Shown piece by piece: positions 60,302 through 64,000 of a DNA stretch of 64,000 nt. Position 1 is the stretch's first letter; each line of letters starts with the position of its first letter. A program made the position numbers and the translations under genes. The notes below the pieces were generated by a model. That model worked only from the letters and a program-made list of their open reading frames with translations, was not told the origin of the DNA and searched no databases. The stretch is from Halococcus saccharolyticus DSM 5350 (GTDB taxonomy: Archaea > Halobacteriota > Halobacteria > Halobacteriales > Halococcaceae), in the NCBI RefSeq assembly GCF_000336915.1, contig NZ_AOMD01000018.1, positions 47,927 through 111,926 of the forward strand, written 5' to 3'.

Positions 60302-61624
60302 TCAGAGAACTCCGACCTCGCGCATCAGCGTGAGGGTTGGTTCGAGGTTCGAGAGCTTGGCGAGATCCAGCTGTGGCGGATTGAGCTCGTCGATCGTCGG
60401 CAGCCCGCCGACCGGCGGGACGCCCGGAACCATCGGGTAGGCGAACGTCCGGGTGGCGAAGAACTCCTGGGCCTCGGCGGTGAGGAGATGCCGAATGAAG
60501 TTCGTGGCGAGCTCGCGGCGCTGAGTCCCTTTGACGATCTCGACGCCCGCGGCGTTGATGAGCGCGCCCGCATCGCCCTTCGTGAAGGCGAGTTCGATCG
60601 GCGCGTCCGGCCGAGCCGCCTTGACGCGCAGCGCGTAGTAGTGGTTCGCGAACCCGGCAGCGAGTTCGCCGTCCGCGACCGCGTTCGAGATCAGGAACTC
60701 GTCGGGGTACTCCGAGATCCCCTGTTGTTGCATCCCCCGGAGCCAACTTTTTGCTCCCTGTTCGCCGCGGAGCAGCCGCATCGCCGTGATGAACGACTGG
60801 AAAGACCCGTAGGTCGGTGCCCAGCCCATCGAACCTTCGAGGGGCTGGGCGTCGGTGAATCGTTGGACCTTGTTCGGGATCTGATCCGCCGACAGCGTGT
60901 CCGTGTTGAAGGGGACGCTGCGCGCTCGGCCAGCGACGCCGACCCATTGATTGTCGGGACGGAACGACTCGGGAACCGGCTCCACGACATCTGTGGGGAG
61001 TTCCACGGTCGCGTCGTTGTCGGCGACGACGCCGAGCGCGCCGACATCGATCGCCCAGAACACGTCGGCGTTGGTCGATCCGCTGTTAACTTCCGTGATG
61101 AGCGTGTTCGCGAGTTGAGCGGACGAGGCCGTCCGGAGTTCGACGTTGAAATCCGGATACATCTGTCCGAGGAGGTCCAGGAACTCGGTGTACAGCCCGC
61201 CCTCACCGCCGCCGAGATAGATACTGAGTGTCCCCGAAAGGTCGGGCAGCTCGGCGATTCGCGTTCCGTCGAGCGGCGGACGACTCTCGACGAGCGGTCC
61301 GGAGCCCCTGAACGACTCGACGCCGAGCGGGCCGCTCGCGGTTGCGTTGCCGGTGGTGTTCCCACCGGTAGTGGCGTTGTCGCTTCCACCAGTTCCGTTT
61401 CCGCTGCTACCGTTTCCAGTACTACCGTTCCCGGAGCTGTTCGAGCCGCTCGCGTTCCCGTCGCTCCCGTTGCCCGACGACGAACAGCCGGCGAGCAGCG
61501 CCGCTCCAGCCGCCGCGCCCGACGAGCGAAGGAACCATCGACGGCCGACACCGGACGAGTCGCCCTGTTCGCGTCCTCGGTCGCGCCCGTTCGCCGTGGT
61601 ATCGTCGCCACCTCGTCGCGTCAT
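60302..61624 (-). CDS. ABC transporter substrate-binding lipoprotein, iron(III)-type
   Basis: A 440-residue protein. GRRWFLRSSGAAAGAALLAGC (residues 27-47) is a Tat signal with lipobox Cys47, so it is lipid-anchored outside the cell. Residues about 48-95 are a Gly/Ser/Asn/Thr linker with sequons. The binding domain has LSIYLGGGEGGLYTEFLDLL, FNVELRTASSAQLANTLITE, SGSTNADVFWAIDVGALG, ARSVPFNTDTL, GSMGWAPTYGSFQSFITAMR and ANHYYALRVKAARPD, as in FbpA/AfuA-type ferric-iron binders, where Tyr residues (HYYA) help bind metal. It is the first gene of the operon, 13 nt from the palindromic operator. Thiamine- or other-anion-type binding is an alternative. Confidence 0.9.
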   Translation of the reverse strand: MTRRGGDDTTANGRDRGREQGDSSGVGRRWFLRSSGAAAGAALLAGCSSSGNGSDGNASGSNSSGNGSTGNGSSGNGTGGSDNATTGGNTTGNATASGPLGVESFRGSGPLVESRPPLDGTRIAELPDLSGTLSIYLGGGEGGLYTEFLDLLGQMYPDFNVELRTASSAQLANTLITEVNSGSTNADVFWAIDVGALGVVADNDATVELPTDVVEPVPESFRPDNQWVGVAGRARSVPFNTDTLSADQIPNKVQRFTDAQPLEGSMGWAPTYGSFQSFITAMRLLRGEQGAKSWLRGMQQQGISEYPDEFLISNAVADGELAAGFANHYYALRVKAARPDAPIELAFTKGDAGALINAAGVEIVKGTQRRELATNFIRHLLTAEAQEFFATRTFAYPMVPGVPPVGGLPTIDELNPPQLDLAKLSNLEPTLTLMREVGVL

Positions 61625-61636
61625 TGTCCTATATGA

Positions 61637-61662
61637 TTTAGGACAGCCTAAAAACTCTGTCG
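61637..61662 (-). promoter_or_regulatory. Composite promoter/operator of ABC transporter operon (DtxR/IdeR-like palindrome)
   Basis: Towards the gene: CGACAG, 4 nt, then TTTAGGCTGTCCTAAA, a palindrome with perfect 6-nt arms TTTAGG/CCTAAA and a 4-nt spacer. It ends 12 nt before the ATG, so the arm nearest CGACAG sits at the TATA position of a leaderless transcript and a bound protein would block initiation. Arms resemble IdeR/DtxR-family boxes. Confidence 0.7.
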
Positions 61663-61670
61663 TTCCCGAA

Positions 61671-62846
61671 TCAGTCGTCGGCGGTCGCGGCGGCGTGCGT
61701 CGCGACCGAGCCCGGATCGAGTTCTTCGAGACAGTCGAGCCAGTCGTGCATGTGCTCGCCGACGTAGGTCAGGAACTCACCGTTCTCGAACTCTTCGAAC
61801 TCTTCGAACTCGCCCGCGACGAGCGCGTCGGCCATCGCAGCGTACGCCCCGGCGTAGCTGTCGGCCCCCTCGGCGGCATCGTCGACGATCGCCCAGAGGT
61901 GTTCGTTGCATTCGAGCGCGGGGAGTTCTGATCGCAGATCGTCGAACGTCGAGCGCGGAGCTTTGTGGTGTTCACACAGCGGTCCGCCAGTGATGATCTC
62001 CGTATCGAGTACGTCACAGGCCCGTTTCAGAAACACGCCGCTCCAGATGTCGTCGAACCGGCCCACGTCCCACGGGTTGTCGTCCATCGGAAGCTGGTAG
62101 AACGCGGGGATCACCTCGCGCCGGAAGGCGAGGTTCATCGAGCAGACGGTGAGGTACTGACTCTCGCTCGCGACGAAATCCTCGCCGAAGTCCTCGCGCG
62201 AGAGTCTGGTCTCGGACTGCCCACGCAGATCGCCGTCGGCGAGGATGCGGGCCGCGTCGAGGTCGGGAACGTGCGTCCAGAGCCCCTGTGAGGCCACGAC
62301 GCTATCGACGTGCGTCCGCTCGGTTTCGACGGTTTCGTCCATCGCGGAGTAGGGGTAGCCACGAGGATAGAGACCGTGGTCGTCGGCGTTGCGATGGAGG
62401 ACGTTCACCCACTGCTCGTCCGAGCGGACCGACTCGATCTCGCCCTCGTACGCGAGGTTCGCGAGATGGCCGCCGAAGAAGTCGTCTTCGGGGTCAGGCC
62501 GGGTGTCGTCGTCGATGAAGATGCCGTACTCGAACTCGTTGGCCCAGAGGTACAGCAGCCCGAAGCTGGTTTCGGCGTGACTCGCCGCCGGTACGAGATG
62601 GGAAAAGTCCGCGACGCCCTGTTCCGCATACCACTCCTCGCGGGCGGTGCCGTCGAAGACCTCGCCCGTGAGGTCGAGTTCGTCGAGCATCGACGCCATC
62701 GCGTCGGTCTCACAGAAGTCCTCGGTTACGAGCACCACGTGGAGGCGGTCGGTATCGAACCCGTGCTGTCTTGCGTTCTCGGCGTACGATCGCATGCACT
62801 CGTACTCGCGGATCGTCGGTACGATGACGCAGATGTCGGCGGTCAT
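61671..62846 (-). CDS. Reversibly glycosylated polypeptide / UDP-arabinopyranose-mutase-like protein
   Basis: A 391-residue soluble protein with a GT-A-like fold. ICVIVPTIREYECMRSYAEN is at the N-terminus, VLVTEDFCETDAM near 38-50, SFGLLYLWANEFEYGIFIDDDT near 94-115 with the triple-Asp metal site (112-114), then MDETVETERTHV, VCSMNLAFRREVIPAFYQLP and NPWDVGRFDDIWSGVFLKRA. These match the RGP family (plant UDP-Ara mutases; archaeal members often labelled alpha-1,4-glucan-protein synthase). It may interconvert pyranose and furanose forms of a UDP-sugar or transfer a sugar. Its promoter matches that of the adjacent ABC operon, arguing for joint control. Substrate unknown. Confidence 0.88.
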   Translation of the reverse strand: MTADICVIVPTIREYECMRSYAENARQHGFDTDRLHVVLVTEDFCETDAMASMLDELDLTGEVFDGTAREEWYAEQGVADFSHLVPAASHAETSFGLLYLWANEFEYGIFIDDDTRPDPEDDFFGGHLANLAYEGEIESVRSDEQWVNVLHRNADDHGLYPRGYPYSAMDETVETERTHVDSVVASQGLWTHVPDLDAARILADGDLRGQSETRLSREDFGEDFVASESQYLTVCSMNLAFRREVIPAFYQLPMDDNPWDVGRFDDIWSGVFLKRACDVLDTEIITGGPLCEHHKAPRSTFDDLRSELPALECNEHLWAIVDDAAEGADSYAGAYAAMADALVAGEFEEFEEFENGEFLTYVGEHMHDWLDCLEELDPGSVATHAAATADD

Positions 62847-62862
62847 TGCGATACAGTCGCTT

Positions 62863-62888
62863 TTTAGGACGGCCTAAAGAAACTGTCG
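62863..62888 (-). promoter_or_regulatory. Composite promoter/operator of RGP-family gene (DtxR/IdeR-like palindrome)
   Basis: Towards the gene: CGACAG, 4 nt, then TTTAGGCCGTCCTAAA, with arms TTTAGG/CCTAAA and a 4-nt spacer. It differs from the 61637 copy by one base in the palindrome and has the same 26-nt length and spacing. It ends 16 nt before the ATG at 62846. Confidence 0.7.
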
Positions 62889-63070
62889 TTGTGCAGTCGG
62901 ATGGGGTTCGTCACCGCGTCGCCGTTCGGGTCGTGACGACACAGTGGCACATGCACGTCGCCGAGCGGCTGTAAAACGGGTTCTTCGATGGCCGTCGCGA
63001 CCGGTAGGTGTCTCTGTGATCTTCGTGTTCTGATTGGTGCGCTCCCCAACCGCTGCTTGCGGCTGGATCG

Positions 63071-64000
63071 TCAGTTCGACTTGTCGCCGTCCTCCGCGCT
63101 GGAATCGTCCTCGTCGGGAAGGTCGACGGTCAGCGTGTGCGTTCCCGACTCGAACGTTCGAGTATCGCTATCGACGAACGTCTGCTGGGCCTCGGTCTCG
63201 GGACTCCAACCGGGGCCGATCTTCTCGTAGCTCGCGAGCGTGAGCGTCACGGATTCGCCGTCGGCGACCGTGAACGTGGTCGTCGCAGTGCCGTTTTCGA
63301 CGGTGATGTTCCGGCTCTCGATCCGATCGGCCATCGACTCATCGGTGATGAACTCGCCCTCGGAGCGTCGCGTGATCGGTTCGGCAGTGCTGCCGTGGGC
63401 GAATCGGAGGAGTTCGTCGTTTCGGTAGGTGCCGTTCGGTCCCCGCAGATTCTCGATCGGCTCACCGACCACGAAGTCGACCTGGTAGTACGTTTCCCCT
63501 GTCGCTCCGTCACCGAGGAAGCCGAGCGCGTCGCGTTCCGCGTCCGTGAGCCGGCCGTCGCTCAGCGCCTCGGCGAGCGCCCGCAACTGATCGTCAGTGA
63601 GGTCGCCACCCGCGATGGCGTCGGCGACTGCCTCGCGCTGCGCGTCGGTCAGTCCGTCGCCGGCGAGCGTGTCGGTGATTGCGGTGATCTCCTCGTCGGT
63701 GAGATCGCTCGCGCCGAGGGCCGAACCGACACCCTCGATCCCTTCGATCGACAGTCCGCTGTCGGAAAGCGAATCGGCGATCGATCCTGCGTCGAGCGTT
63801 CGTTCCTCTTCGTCGGTTGTGGTGGTTTCAGTCGTCGTCTGCGTGGTTGTCGTGTCCGTTTCGGTTGGTGTTGTTGTATCCGTTCCAGTCGGGGTTGTCG
63901 TGTCTGTGGCCGTCTCTGTGGCTGTTGTGGTTCCTGGTTCGGACGTGTCCGTTTCCGTCCCCGTCGTGGTGGTCGTCGTCTCGGTTGCGGTGGTCGTGGT
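63071..64000 (-). CDS. Thr-rich surface protein with helical LTDxE repeats, N-terminus cut by window edge
   Basis: The frame runs from base 64000 without a stop to 63071, so the start is outside the window; a TTG at 63586 is internal. At least 310 residues are visible. First comes a Thr/Glu/Asp-rich stretch (about 50 residues, mostly TTT, TET and TDT runs), then four or five short repeats of the form GDxLTDxxxxAxxxAL, then a beta-rich domain (TYYQVDFVVGEPIENL, FAHGSTAEPITRRSEGEFI, NITVENGTATTTFTVADG) and an acidic end (DEDDSSAEDGDKSN). No anchor is seen at the C-terminus, so an N-terminal signal outside the window is likely. I do not recognise the family. It is probably extracellular. Confidence 0.75.
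   Translation of the reverse strand, partial: TTTTATETTTTTTGTETDTSEPGTTTATETATDTTTPTGTDTTTPTETDTTTTQTTTETTTTDEEERTLDAGSIADSLSDSGLSIEGIEGVGSALGASDLTDEEITAITDTLAGDGLTDAQREAVADAIAGGDLTDDQLRALAEALSDGRLTDAERDALGFLGDGATGETYYQVDFVVGEPIENLRGPNGTYRNDELLRFAHGSTAEPITRRSEGEFITDESMADRIESRNITVENGTATTTFTVADGESVTLTLASYEKIGPGWSPETEAQQTFVDSDTRTFESGTHTLTVDLPDEDDSSAEDGDKSN
63515..63720 (-). repeat. Degenerate 17-18-residue helical repeats (LTDxE type) within the partial gene
   Basis: Successive units read SDLTDEEITAITDTLA, DGLTDAQREAVADAIA, GDLTDDQLRALAEALS and GRLTDAERDALGFLG. Each has L-T-D, an acidic or Gln residue, and a small-hydrophobic helix face. The DNA units are diverged, so the array is old. Confidence 0.65.

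Noticed and set aside
1..64000. CRISPR array, tRNA/rRNA genes, transposon or prophage
   Set aside because: No regularly spaced direct repeats, no recognisable tRNA or rRNA segments and no transposase, integrase or phage-like genes were found by reading both strands; a covariance-model scan would be needed to exclude small RNAs fully.
1..64000. Assigning the window to Halococcus on the basis of its amino-uronate heteropolysaccharide wall
   Set aside because: The amino-uronate genes would fit, but no sulfotransferase or taxon-specific marker is present, so genus assignment would be guesswork.

Overview
The window is GC-rich chromosomal DNA from a haloarchaeon (class Halobacteria). The evidence is the acidic proteome, Tat-type lipoproteins, three secreted proteins of which two end in a clear PGF-CTERM tail and one in a shorter variant, a bacterioopsin-activator-type regulator, leaderless TATA promoters and dense ATGA/GTGA gene overlaps. 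The genus cannot be fixed from sequence alone. I see no rRNA, tRNA, CRISPR array, transposase or integrase. Most of the window is a cell-surface glycan and glycoprotein island.

Layout. (1) 1-18.8 kb: glycosyltransferases (GT4 at 1-959, 4818-6140 and 6297-7370; GT2 at 1145-2074 and 2102-3034), a methyltransferase/alpha-alpha-toroid fusion (3089-4864), two alkaline-phosphatase-superfamily enzymes, a GT-C-like membrane protein, and a four-gene operon with a WecB-type epimerase, a WecC-type dehydrogenase, a DUF354 protein and a toroid protein. A third toroid gene lies upstream. (2) 18.8-24.8 kb: two paralogous secreted CTERM proteins sharing an upstream DNA element, a second DUF354 protein and a secreted beta-propeller. 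(3) 24.8-33.1 kb: a metal/redox cluster with membrane proteins, a tandem winged-helix regulator, a Tat-exported ferritin-like protein, a HiPIP lipoprotein, two paralogous P19/Tp34-like lipoproteins (one with a Met-rich octapeptide repeat) and a membrane protein with four consecutive cysteines. (4) 33.2-38.9 kb: a FemAB-like transferase, a large PAS/GAF/HTH sensor-regulator with a degenerate receiver, and a zinc-ribbon microprotein coupled to glutamate dehydrogenase. (5) 39-48.1 kb: a seven-gene operon whose enzymes match every step from UDP-GlcNAc to UDP-2,3-diacetamido-2,3-dideoxy-mannuronate, plus a GT2 transferase, a deacetylase-like protein and an upstream flippase. (6) 48.3-54.6 kb: another phosphatase-superfamily enzyme, a second FemAB-like transferase, a YdjM-like membrane hydrolase, a DUF1616 protein, a small winged-helix regulator and a PGF-CTERM protein. 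(7) 54.6-62.9 kb: an iron-type ABC transporter operon (binding protein, permease, ATPase) that runs directly into a GT-C glycosyltransferase gene, flanked by a GT2 gene and a UDP-arabinopyranose-mutase/RGP-family gene. All three transcription units carry the same composite promoter element with a TTTAGG-N4-CCTAAA palindrome. (8) The right edge holds a truncated Thr-rich surface protein.

Together the genes can make at least two amino-hexuronic acid nucleotide sugars, assemble and flip glycans, and supply secreted glycoproteins that could receive them. The most interesting candidates for an undescribed system are the apparently metal-regulated transporter/glycosyltransferase set at 54.6-62.9 kb, the methyltransferase-toroid family, and the Met-rich/HiPIP/ferritin-like metal cluster.
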